This document shows, in pieces, positions 49,220 through 57,032 of a DNA stretch of 64,000 nucleotides. The stretch is taken from assembly GCF_009759665.1 (NCBI RefSeq), contig NZ_WQNE01000029.1:1-64000 (forward strand). Reading direction: 5' to 3'. Position 1 is the first letter of the stretch. Each line of letters begins with the position of its first letter. The notes beneath the pieces were generated by a model. The model saw only the letters and a program-made list of their open reading frames with translations, was not told the origin of the DNA and did no database searches. This stretch comes from Bradyrhizobium cajani. Lineage in GTDB: Bacteria > Pseudomonadota > Alphaproteobacteria > Rhizobiales > Xanthobacteraceae. The translations under genes and the position numbers were made by a program.

Positions 49220-50007
49220 GACGAGGCTCCTTCGCGGTGGCGGGCATCGTAGACGAGGCCCTCGCCGAGATAGACCGCCTGCACCTGCGGGTTGCCGCGC
49301 ACCTCGGCCGGCGAGCCCTCGGCGATCAGCGTGCCGCGGTTGAGCACGATGATGCGATCGGCATGCTCGAACACCACGTCCATGTCGTGCTCGGTGAAGA
49401 GCACGCCGATCGATTTCTCCCGCGCGATTTGAGCCGTCAGCCGCATCAGATCGACGCGTTCGCGCGGGGCCATGCCGGCGGTCGGCTCGTCCATCAGGAG
49501 GAGCTTCGGCTGGTTGGCGAGCGCGACCGCAAGCTCGAGCCGCTTGAGGTCGCCATAGGCGAGCTCGCCGCAGGGGCGATCCGCATAGCCGCCCATGCCG
49601 ACGAGCTCGAGCAGCCGGCCAGCCTCGCCGCGGTCGAAAATCGGCGCCGAGCCGAAGAGGTTGAACAACTGCTTCTGATGCGAGATCAGCGCGACCTGCA
49701 CGTTCTCGCGCACGGTCATGGTGGCGAAGGTCGCGGTGATCTGAAAGGTGCGCCCGACGCCGAGCCGCCAGATCTCGCGCGGCTTCTTGGCCGTGACCTC
49801 CTCGCCGAGCAGGCGAACATGGCCGGAATCCGGCTTGTTCTGGCCGTTGAGCATGTCGAAACAGGTGCTCTTGCCCGCGCCGTTCGGGCCGATCAGCGCC
49901 AGTATCTCGCCGGCGCGCAGCGAGAACGACACGCCGCGCACGGCATGGATGCCGCCATAGGATTTGGTCAGGCCGTCGACTGCGAGAAGTGGGGGTGCGA
50001 CGCTCAT
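49216..50007 (-). CDS. livG: ABC transporter ATP-binding protein, LivG type
   Basis: A 263-residue ABC ATPase. Walker A GPNGAGKST, a LivG-style VGRTFQITATFATMTVRENV, signature LAYGDLKRLELAVALA, and Walker B LLLMDEPTAGMAP. It pairs with LivF on the fused permease. ATG overlaps the permease stop by 4 bp. The signature is LAYGDLK rather than LSGGQ, normal for LivG. Confidence 0.93.
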   Translation of the reverse strand: MSVAPPLLAVDGLTKSYGGIHAVRGVSFSLRAGEILALIGPNGAGKSTCFDMLNGQNKPDSGHVRLLGEEVTAKKPREIWRLGVGRTFQITATFATMTVRENVQVALISHQKQLFNLFGSAPIFDRGEAGRLLELVGMGGYADRPCGELAYGDLKRLELAVALANQPKLLLMDEPTAGMAPRERVDLMRLTAQIAREKSIGVLFTEHDMDVVFEHADRIIVLNRGTLIAEGSPAEVRGNPQVQAVYLGEGLVYDARHREGASS

Positions 50008-51893
50008 TCGGCGGACTCGATCGGCTTGGCAAGCAAGGGGGATCCCGGCGGCGATGACTTCCGGCGACGCTGGGCCAGCATCTCCAGCATGCCGACGATG
50101 CCCTTGGGGAAGACGACGACGATCAGCACGATGAAGCCGCCGAGAACCAGTTTCGACAGGTCGGTCTGGCTCACCAGCCAGATGTTGAGCGCCTTGTAGA
50201 CGATGGCGCCGATCACCGCGCCAGATACCGTCTCGACGCCGCCGAGCAGCACCATGACCAGCGCATCGACCGAGAGCGAGATGCCGAGATTGTCGGGGAA
50301 GACGCTGCCCTTCAGGTACGCGAACAGCGCGCCGCCGATGCCGGCGGTCGTGCCCGCGATCACGAAGGCTGTCCACTGGATGCGCTTGGCGTCGATGCCG
50401 ATCGCTTCGCTGCGCAGCAGCGAGTCGCGCGTCGCCCTGAGTGCGTAGCCGAACGGCGAGAACACCATGACACGCAGCGCGACCGTGACGAGCGTGGCGA
50501 CGCCCAGCGCCAGCCAATAGAAATGCGACGGGCTCGCCGCCCAGCTTGAAGGCCAGACGCCGAGGATGCCGTTGTCGCCGCCGGTCACGCTCACCCATTG
50601 GAACGCGATCGACCACACGATCTGCGCGAAGGCGAGCGTCAGCATGGCGAAATAGACGCCGGAGAGCTGTACTGCAAAGAAGCCGAACACGGCCGCGCCC
50701 ATGCAGCCGAGCAGCGGGCCGAGCAACAGGCAGACGATCATCGGCAGTCCCGCCATCTTGGCGAGGAAGGCGATGCCGTAGGCGCCGAGCCCGAAATAGG
50801 CGGCATGACCGAAGGACGCGAGGCCGCCGACCGACATCAGGAAGTGCAGACTGACGGCGAAGATGACGAAGATCGCGATCTCCGAGCCGACGGTCAGCGC
50901 GTAATTGCCGGCGAACAACGGCAACGTCGCAGCGATCACGAGCGCTGCGAGCGCGGCCAGCCGTTCGTTCGACGTCAGCGGCCGCCAGGGATTGACGGTC
51001 AGGCCCGGCGTCTTGCGCGCGGGTGCCTCGGGCCTGCCGAACAGGCCCCAGGGGCGAACGATCAGCACCACCGCCATCACCAGGAAGACCAGGATGATGG
51101 AGATCTTCGGGAAGATCAGGATGCCGAAGGCATTGAGCTCGGACACCAGCACGGCCGCGACGAACGCGCCGACGATGCTGCCGAGGCCGCCGATCACCAC
51201 CACGACGAAAACCTCGACGATGATGCGCAGGTCCATGGCGTGATGCACGGCATCGCGCGGGATCTGGAGCGCGCCGCCGAGCGCGGCGAGGAACACGCCG
51301 ACCGCAAACACGGAGGTGAAGAGCCACTTTTGATTGACGCCGAGCGCGGCGACCATGTCGCGGTCCTGCGTCGCCGCGCGCACCAGCACGCCCCAGCGCG
51401 TGCGCTGGAATAGCAGCCAGAGAATCCCGAGCACGACCGGGCCGAGCACGATCAGGAACAGGTCGTAGCTCGGGATGTTCTGGCCGAAGAAATCGACCGC
51501 GCCCTTGAAGCCCGGCGCGCGGCGGCCGACGAGATCGTCGGGCCCCCAGACCAGCACGACGAGATCCTCGACCATCAAGGTCAGGCCGAAGGTCGCGAGC
51601 AGCTGGAACAGTTCCGGAGCGTGATAGATGCGGCGGAGCAGCACCATCTCGACGATGACACCGATCAGCGCCACGGCAAGCGCTGCAGCAACGATCCCGC
51701 CCCAGAAGCCGAACGCGCCCGAAAGCCGCTCGGTGAGCGTGAAGGCGATGTAGGCGCCGATCATGTAGAAGGCGCCATGCGCGAAATTCACGATCCGCGT
51801 CACGCCAAAGATGATCGACAGGCCCGACGCTACCAGGAACAGCGATGCTGCGCTGGCGAGACCGGTCAGAAACTGTACGACGTAAAAGGCCAT
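50004..51893 (-). CDS. Fused branched-chain-type ABC permease (LivH-LivM)
   Basis: A 629-residue fusion of the two usual permeases. Residues 1 to about 285 are LivH-like (GLSIIFGVTRIVNFAHGAFY, then VVIGGLGSIVGAFVA). A short linker (RPEAPARKTPGL) follows. Residues about 315 to 610 are LivM-like (LHFLMSVGGLASFGHAAYFG, then LLGGVETVSGAVIGA). About 16 membrane segments in total. Fusion is seen in some Liv systems but is unusual in a full set. It overlaps livG by ATGA and follows a triple hairpin after livK. Confidence 0.93.
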   Translation of the reverse strand: MAFYVVQFLTGLASAASLFLVASGLSIIFGVTRIVNFAHGAFYMIGAYIAFTLTERLSGAFGFWGGIVAAALAVALIGVIVEMVLLRRIYHAPELFQLLATFGLTLMVEDLVVLVWGPDDLVGRRAPGFKGAVDFFGQNIPSYDLFLIVLGPVVLGILWLLFQRTRWGVLVRAATQDRDMVAALGVNQKWLFTSVFAVGVFLAALGGALQIPRDAVHHAMDLRIIVEVFVVVVIGGLGSIVGAFVAAVLVSELNAFGILIFPKISIILVFLVMAVVLIVRPWGLFGRPEAPARKTPGLTVNPWRPLTSNERLAALAALVIAATLPLFAGNYALTVGSEIAIFVIFAVSLHFLMSVGGLASFGHAAYFGLGAYGIAFLAKMAGLPMIVCLLLGPLLGCMGAAVFGFFAVQLSGVYFAMLTLAFAQIVWSIAFQWVSVTGGDNGILGVWPSSWAASPSHFYWLALGVATLVTVALRVMVFSPFGYALRATRDSLLRSEAIGIDAKRIQWTAFVIAGTTAGIGGALFAYLKGSVFPDNLGISLSVDALVMVLLGGVETVSGAVIGAIVYKALNIWLVSQTDLSKLVLGGFIVLIVVVFPKGIVGMLEMLAQRRRKSSPPGSPLLAKPIESAE

Positions 51894-51921
51894 CGGCGGT
51901 CCGGGTTAGGTCTGAATTTCA

Positions 51922-52050
51922 CCTCTCCCCGCTCTTGCGGGGAGAGGTCGGATCGCCCTTGCGATCCGGGTGAGGGGCTCTCTCCACGAGCGCGGAGCGT
52001 GGAGAGAGCCCCTCACCCCAACCCTCTCCCCGCGAAGGGCGGGGAGAGGG
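51922..52050. repeat. Triple-hairpin REP-like region between livK and the permease
   Basis: Three strong hairpins lie in a row. CCTCTCCCCGC/GCGGGGAGAGG (51922-51947) has a TCTT loop. Next, GTGAGGGGCTCTCTCCACG (51970-51988) pairs over 19 bp with 51998-52016. The third is CCCTCTCCCCGC/GCGGGGAGAGGG (52022-52050). They fall between the binding-protein and permease genes, in the place where REP-type elements adjust transporter stoichiometry in other bacteria. Confidence 0.75.
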
Positions 52051-52065
52051 AGAGATAAAGAAGGA

Positions 52066-53268
52066 TCAATCCTTCGGGCGCAGCTTGTCGACTTCCGCAT
52101 CGCTCGGCAGGTAGTCCGCGCCCTTCTTGTAGGACGAGTCCACCATCACGCCCTTGCCGTCCTTCAGCGCGGTCTTGCCGACATAGGCACCGAGCGTCGA
52201 CTGATGGTCGATCTTGCGGAAGGTGATCTCGCCAAACGGCGAGGGCATCGACAGCCCCTCCGCCGCGGCGATCAGCTTCTCCGGATCGGTCGAGCCGGCC
52301 TTGGCCAGGATTGCCGCCGCCGACTTGATGGTCTGGTAGCCGACGATCGAGCCGAGGCGCGGATAGTCGTTGTATTTGGCCTGATAGGCCTTGAGGAACG
52401 CGTCATGCTCGGGGGTCTTGATCGAGTACCAGGGATAGCCGGTGACGATCCAGCCCTCGGGCGTCTCGTCCTTGAGCGGATCGAGATATTCCGGCTCGCC
52501 GGTCAGGAACGAGACGACCTCGCGTCCCTTGAACAGGCCGCGGGTGTTGCCTTCGCGCACGAGCTTGACGAGGTCGGCGCCGAAGGTGACGTTGAGGATC
52601 GCTTCGGGATTGGCGGCGGCAACCGCCTGCACCACCGGGCCCGCGTCGATCTTGCCCTGCGGCGGCCACTGCTCGTCGACCCACTGGATGTCCGGGCGCT
52701 TCTCCGACATCAGCTTCTTGAACACCGCGACCGCCGACTGGCCGTATTCATAGTTCGGCGCGATCGTCGCCCAGCGTTTTGCCGGCAACTTGCTGGCCGC
52801 TTCCACCAGCATCGCCGCCTGCATGTAGTTGGAGGGACGCAGGCGGAAGGTGTATTTGTTGCCCTTGGACCAGGTGATGGCGTCAGTCAGCGGCTCGGCC
52901 GCGAGGAAGAACACCTTCTTTTGGTTGGCGAAGTCGCTGACGGCAAGGCCGATGTTCGACAGGAATGTGCCGGCGAGCATCGCAACGCCCTCGCTCGAGA
53001 CGAGCTCGTTCGCCGCAGTCTGTGCGTCCGCAGGCTTGCCGCCGTCGTCCTTGGAGATGACGACGAGCTTCTTGCCGTTGATGCCGCCGGCCGCGTTGAT
53101 CTCTTCGACCGCGAGCTGCCAGCCCTTGCGATAGGGTTCGGTGAATGCCGGCAGCAGCGAATAGCTGTTGATCTCGCCGATCTTGATATCCTGCGCCACG
53201 GCCGAATGGGCCATGCCGCCAGCCAGAAGCGCGAAGGCCGCGCCGACAAAAATGTTCCTTGCTCGCAT
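52066..53268 (-). CDS. Branched-chain-type ABC substrate-binding protein (LivK-like)
   Basis: A 400-residue periplasmic binding protein of the type 1 fold. The signal peptide ends VAQDIKIGEINSYS, then GWQLAVEEINAAGGINGKKL and SSEGVAMLAGTFLSNIGLAV; the second lobe has ATIAPNYEYGQSAVAVFKKL. Its operon place is unusual for an amino-acid importer and suggests a nicotinate or 6-hydroxynicotinate ligand (inference). An 80-bp gap with no promoter separates it from the DUF1185 gene. The hairpin region follows. Confidence 0.9.
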   Translation of the reverse strand: MRARNIFVGAAFALLAGGMAHSAVAQDIKIGEINSYSLLPAFTEPYRKGWQLAVEEINAAGGINGKKLVVISKDDGGKPADAQTAANELVSSEGVAMLAGTFLSNIGLAVSDFANQKKVFFLAAEPLTDAITWSKGNKYTFRLRPSNYMQAAMLVEAASKLPAKRWATIAPNYEYGQSAVAVFKKLMSEKRPDIQWVDEQWPPQGKIDAGPVVQAVAAANPEAILNVTFGADLVKLVREGNTRGLFKGREVVSFLTGEPEYLDPLKDETPEGWIVTGYPWYSIKTPEHDAFLKAYQAKYNDYPRLGSIVGYQTIKSAAAILAKAGSTDPEKLIAAAEGLSMPSPFGEITFRKIDHQSTLGAYVGKTALKDGKGVMVDSSYKKGADYLPSDAEVDKLRPKD

Positions 53269-53347
53269 CCCAACCTCCAGTTTGAACTCTCTACGTCGTC
53301 AGTATGATCTTGCCGGAGAACCTGTGCCCGCTTCCCCGGATCATTCT

Positions 53348-53932
53348 CTACCTCAGGCCGTCTTCGCCCTTGATCTCCGCAACCGTCAGGCCGCCGACGC
53401 GCGGCAGCGGACGGCCGCTGTCGGTGACGGCAACCGCAACCATGATCTCGTTGGCGCGCGGCGCGTCGTTGATCTGCACCTCCATGCCGTCGAAATGGCT
53501 GCGCACGAAGGCCGCATCCTTGTGGCCGAGCGGAATGTCGAGCGTCGTGCCCGGTCCGCTGCGCTTCTTCGACGACGGGATCAGCGCCGCGCCCTTGCTC
53601 AGGACTTTACGCACCGGCGCGCCCATCTTCGGGTGAAGGATGGCGGCGGCGTGCTCCAGCTCGCCGTTCTCGCCGACGGCAGCCGCCTTGCCATAGCTCT
53701 GCGCCTTCGCGCCATCGATGCCGAGCGCGGCCACTGCGCGCTTCGACAGGAGTTCGCCGAGCTCCTCACCGATCGCGATCAGCGGTGAAAGGTCCTCGAC
53801 ATATTTTCCGGCAAAGGGATTCTCGATCACGGCGATTGCCGCGGCCCGCCGGGTCGGCGGCGAAACCTGGCGACCCATCTCCATCTGCGTCTCTTCGACG
53901 ACGGTGACGATCTTGCGGATGATCGCGCTCAT
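53348..53932 (-). CDS. DUF1185 ('amino acid synthesis') family protein
   Basis: A 194-residue protein of the DUF1185 family: VTVVEETQMEMGRQVSPPTR, VIENPFAGKYVEDLSPLIAI, LGIDGAKAQSYGKAAAVGEN and a C-terminal RVGGLTVAEIKGE. The family name is a label only; no activity is known to me. It lies between UPF0280 and the binding protein, downstream of 6-hydroxynicotinate reductase. No signal peptide; cytoplasmic. It may be a chaperone or assembly factor for the reductase, which is inference. Confidence 0.85.
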   Translation of the reverse strand: MSAIIRKIVTVVEETQMEMGRQVSPPTRRAAAIAVIENPFAGKYVEDLSPLIAIGEELGELLSKRAVAALGIDGAKAQSYGKAAAVGENGELEHAAAILHPKMGAPVRKVLSKGAALIPSSKKRSGPGTTLDIPLGHKDAAFVRSHFDGMEVQINDAPRANEIMVAVAVTDSGRPLPRVGGLTVAEIKGEDGLR

Positions 53933-53959
53933 GTTTGCTTCCCTTGGGCACTTCCCTGT

Positions 53960-54856
53960 TCAGGCATGAACCGCGTTCTCCAGCGTGAGCGGGCGCGCTT
54001 CTTGCCGTTCAATATCTTTCGGTCCGATGACAAGCATATCACCACAAAGCTGCAGCACGGCACCCTCGATCAATCCGCGATCGAACAATTTTCTTGCACA
54101 TTCCGCGCCAGATTCGAGCGCGGCCGCAATCTCGGTCTGCGACAGTTCGCCGACATCGCGGGTGACAAGACGCGCGCCGAGATCGCTGTCAGGCTGAAGC
54201 TCGTTCGCAGGCTTGCGGATGACGGCCGGATGGCCCGGCAGATCGACGGCATTGGCGATGATCGTCGCCGCCGCATCGGCCTGCGACGCTGTTGCCGCCA
54301 GCACCGTCACCGCGTCAGCGATGCCGAGCGAAAAGCTGCGGCCGTGCCGTCCGCTGGTCGCGATCCCGCGCACGGGGTCGTCCGAAGCGATCCTCATCGT
54401 GCGCATCACCCCGTGACGATCGGGCCGGTCCATCAGGCCGACCGAGAAATGCTCACCTTCGCCGAGATGAAGCGCGATGTCGCCGCCATTGTTGACATAC
54501 GCCTGATCAAGCGCCGCAGCGCCGAGCATCGCGCCGAGGATCTCCTCCGCAACGCTGCCGGCCACAGCGGCCATCGGCGTGATGAAGCAGTCTGAAGCAT
54601 AAGGCACGACAGCGGCATGCATCCGCCGCGCCACGACGCCATTCAGCGCGGCTCGCTTCTCAGCAGCTGTCCGCAGTTCCGGCAGTTCCGTGCAGAGCTC
54701 GTCGAGCAACCCGGCGAACCGCCGCGCCGCGGCCTCATAGGCCGCACGCACTGCGTCCGCGCGCCCCCTCGCCTCGACGATCAAATCAATCGGTCCATCC
54801 TGCAAATGCAGCCGCCGGCCATCAGACAGCAATGCGATTTGCGGGAGCCTCGTCAT
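53960..54856 (-). CDS. UPF0280 (ApbE-like superfamily) protein
   Basis: A 298-residue protein of UPF0280, placed by domain databases with ApbE-like proteins as far as I recall. Segments: CFITPMAAVAGSVAEEILGA, AYVNNGGDIALHLGEGEHFS, ATSGRHGRSFSLGIADAVTV and AATIIANAVDLPGHPAVIRK. The NGGDIA and GIADAVTV blocks resemble ApbE flavin-handling motifs. It overlaps the 6-hydroxynicotinate reductase gene by ATGA, implying tight coupling; a flavin-attaching helper is plausible but unproven. Confidence 0.85.
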   Translation of the reverse strand: MTRLPQIALLSDGRRLHLQDGPIDLIVEARGRADAVRAAYEAAARRFAGLLDELCTELPELRTAAEKRAALNGVVARRMHAAVVPYASDCFITPMAAVAGSVAEEILGAMLGAAALDQAYVNNGGDIALHLGEGEHFSVGLMDRPDRHGVMRTMRIASDDPVRGIATSGRHGRSFSLGIADAVTVLAATASQADAAATIIANAVDLPGHPAVIRKPANELQPDSDLGARLVTRDVGELSQTEIAAALESGAECARKLFDRGLIEGAVLQLCGDMLVIGPKDIERQEARPLTLENAVHA

Positions 54857-56310
54857 GCCCGAGGTCCCGGAATCGGGTTCTGCCAGGGCAACTGGCGGAC
54901 GTCGTCACCGCCCTGCACTTCGGCGAGCGGCCTCACATAATCCATGTGGCCGCCCAGCGCAGCATAGTCCGACAGCTTCATCGTGAACTCGATCGGCGCG
55001 ACCAGCGCCGGTGTCGGCACATAGCCGAACGCGCCCGCCGGCATCTGCGTCACATCGACCATGTAGGTGATGCCGCCGCCGGGCCAGACATAGACCGGGG
55101 CGCCGCCGCTGGTGACCCGCGTCAGTGCGTCCTTCACCGAACGCGTCAGCCGCACCGGATTGTCGGTGACGCCCGCGCGCAGCGAGCCGCCGGCGCCGGC
55201 CATGAACAGCACCGTGCACAACGCCGGCTCGCAATTCTCCTGGATGCGCTCAACCGAAAATTTGAGGTCGGCCGGCATCTCGGTCTCGACCGGCTTCAAG
55301 GCCTCGTCGAGCACGTAGTAAGAGGCATGCTCGCCGGTGGTGGAGACCATCAGCATGGTCAGACCGGGTTTTGCTTCCTTGGCATCGAACGGCCCGAGGA
55401 TCGCAAGCGGATCGGAGATGTTGGTGCCGCCCCACCCCGTGCCGGGGTCGGCGACCTGGAAATAGCGGCCGGGCGTCGAACGCCGGCCCTTCATCTTGAT
55501 GCCGGTGTCGGCAATGTCGAGCAGCTTGCCGGCCTGGTGCTCGCTGAGCACACCGGTGATGTGGTCGTCGACCACGACGACCTCGTCGACCTTGCCGTGC
55601 CATTGCTTGGCGAACATGCCGATGGTCGCCGAGCCACAGCCGACGCGCATACGCTCTTCCCTGACGCCGTTGACGGTCGGCGGCTGGCCGGCCTGGACCA
55701 CCACGCTGGCGCCGCCGTCGATGGTCAGCTCCACGGCCTTGCAATTGGCGAGATCCATCAGCGTGTCGCAGGTGACGCGGCCCTCCTTCTTGGAGCCCCC
55801 GGTCAGATGATGCACGCCGCCGAGCGACAGCATCTGCGAGCCGTATTCGCTGGTGGTGACATGCCCGACCGCCTCGCCTTGCGCGCGGACGGTCGCGGTT
55901 TCAGGGCCGAGATAGCGGTCGGTATCGATCTTCACCTTGATGCCGCAATAGGAGAAGATGCCCTCGGTAACCACGGTCACCATGTCGATGCCGTCGACCT
56001 CCGCGGAGACGATGAACGGCGCCGGCTTGTAGTCGGGATAGGTCGTGCCCGCGCCGATCGCGGTGACGAAGGTGGAGGGCTCGTGGACGATCTTGCCATC
56101 CCAGTCTTCGGTGCGGCTGAACGGAACGAGCTTGCCGCCGTGCGAGACGGTGCGTTCCAGGATCACATGCGGATCGACGCGAACGAGCTTGCCGTCGTGA
56201 TTGGCATAGCGATCGCAGGCGCCCGCCGCGCCCGGCTTGATGTAGCACATCACCGGACAAGCATCGCAGCGGATCTTGTCGATGGCAGCGCTCGTTGTTT
56301 CCATCACCAT
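54853..56310 (-). CDS. 6-hydroxynicotinate reductase
   Basis: A 485-residue iron-sulfur flavoprotein-like enzyme. The N-terminal Cys motif IRCDACPVMCYIKPGAAGAC matches the [4Fe-4S] loop of the Eubacterium barkeri enzyme. Further cysteines lie in IFSYCGIKVK, GRVTCDTLMD, NCKAVEL, RVGCGSAT and ENCEPALCTVLF. The reductase converts 6-hydroxynicotinate to 1,4,5,6-tetrahydro-6-oxonicotinate using reduced ferredoxin. The start is MVM at 56310 or METT at 56304; there is no strong ribosome site for either. A palindromic box lies 30 bp upstream, and the gene leads a nine-gene operon ending at marR. Confidence 0.85.
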   Translation of the reverse strand: MVMETTSAAIDKIRCDACPVMCYIKPGAAGACDRYANHDGKLVRVDPHVILERTVSHGGKLVPFSRTEDWDGKIVHEPSTFVTAIGAGTTYPDYKPAPFIVSAEVDGIDMVTVVTEGIFSYCGIKVKIDTDRYLGPETATVRAQGEAVGHVTTSEYGSQMLSLGGVHHLTGGSKKEGRVTCDTLMDLANCKAVELTIDGGASVVVQAGQPPTVNGVREERMRVGCGSATIGMFAKQWHGKVDEVVVVDDHITGVLSEHQAGKLLDIADTGIKMKGRRSTPGRYFQVADPGTGWGGTNISDPLAILGPFDAKEAKPGLTMLMVSTTGEHASYYVLDEALKPVETEMPADLKFSVERIQENCEPALCTVLFMAGAGGSLRAGVTDNPVRLTRSVKDALTRVTSGGAPVYVWPGGGITYMVDVTQMPAGAFGYVPTPALVAPIEFTMKLSDYAALGGHMDYVRPLAEVQGGDDVRQLPWQNPIPGPRA

Positions 56311-56339
56311 GTCAGAGCCGGCGGACACCGCGGTTATCA

Positions 56340-56351
56340 TTCGTATACGAA
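56340..56351. promoter_or_regulatory. MarR-type box TTCGTATACGAA upstream of the reductase operon
   Basis: A perfect 12-bp palindrome, TTCGTATACGAA, 30 bp from the reductase start. It matches the TTYGTRYACRAA boxes at 46623, 46637 and 56493. Likely operator of the co-transcribed MarR. Confidence 0.7.
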
Positions 56352-56492
56352 CGATGTTGCGCGCGGTCCCGATAGCTGTCAAGCGGCGGTGCGGCGCAAA
56401 AGATGCGCCTGCCGCATAAAACCTCATTTGCCTATCCGCTCTGTCCACAAAGAAGGCAGCTGCGCTGCAGTGCGGCATGCACGGCTTGCACG

Positions 56493-56504
56493 TTTGTGTA
56501 CAAA
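56493..56504. promoter_or_regulatory. MarR-type box TTTGTGTACAAA upstream of nicA
   Basis: TTTGTGTACAAA is the core of the longer inverted repeat CGTTTGTGTACAAACG (56491-56506), 45 bp before nicA. It matches the other three boxes of the locus. Likely operator. Confidence 0.7.
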
Positions 56505-56549
56505 CGGTATCGTCACGACGTCGATTTTTACGCGGGCTTGGGAACGAGG

Positions 56550-57032
56550 ATGACGCAGACACCGATCCGCCTCACCGTGAACGGCAGGATCCACGAGATC
56601 ACTGCGGCGGGAGACACGCCGCTGCTCTACGTGCTGCGCAACGACCTCGCTCTGAACGGCCCGAAATACGGTTGCGGCCTCGGCGAATGCGGCACCTGCA
56701 CTGTCCTGATCGACGGCGCCGCAGCACGTTCCTGCGTGTTTCCCGTGAGCGGCTGCGCCGGCCGCGACATCGTGACGCTCGAAGGGCTTGGCACCCGCGA
56801 GGCGCCCGATGTGGTGCAGCAGGCCTTCATCGACGAGCAGGCCGCGCAATGCGGCTACTGCCTCAACGGCATGATCATAACGACCAAGGCGCTGCTCGCG
56901 ATCAATCCGCGACCGACCGAACAGGAGGCACTTGCGGCATTGCGCTACAATCTCTGCCGCTGCGGCACGCATGTCGAGATCCTGCGCGCGGTGATGCGCG
57001 CATCGGGCCAGCTCACCGAGGCTGCTGATTGA
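56550..57032 (+). CDS. nicA: Nicotinate dehydrogenase small [2Fe-2S] subunit (NicA-like)
   Basis: A 160-residue xanthine-dehydrogenase-type iron-sulfur subunit. The plant-type cluster is in GPKYGCGLGECGTCTVLIDG; the second [2Fe-2S] set is AAQCGYCLNGMI and YNLCRCGTHVEILRAV. With NicB it hydroxylates nicotinate at C6. ATG at 56550; the ribosome site GGAACGAGG is very close. It overlaps nicB by ATGA. A palindromic box lies 45 bp upstream. The divergent 6-hydroxynicotinate reductase operon begins 240 bp away. Confidence 0.93.
   Translation: MTQTPIRLTVNGRIHEITAAGDTPLLYVLRNDLALNGPKYGCGLGECGTCTVLIDGAAARSCVFPVSGCAGRDIVTLEGLGTREAPDVVQQAFIDEQAAQCGYCLNGMIITTKALLAINPRPTEQEALAALRYNLCRCGTHVEILRAVMRASGQLTEAAD

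Noticed and set aside
54832..56553. 573-codon plus-strand frame over the 6-hydroxynicotinate reductase gene
   Set aside because: Antisense to a protein with conserved cysteine clusters; composition typical of a shadow.
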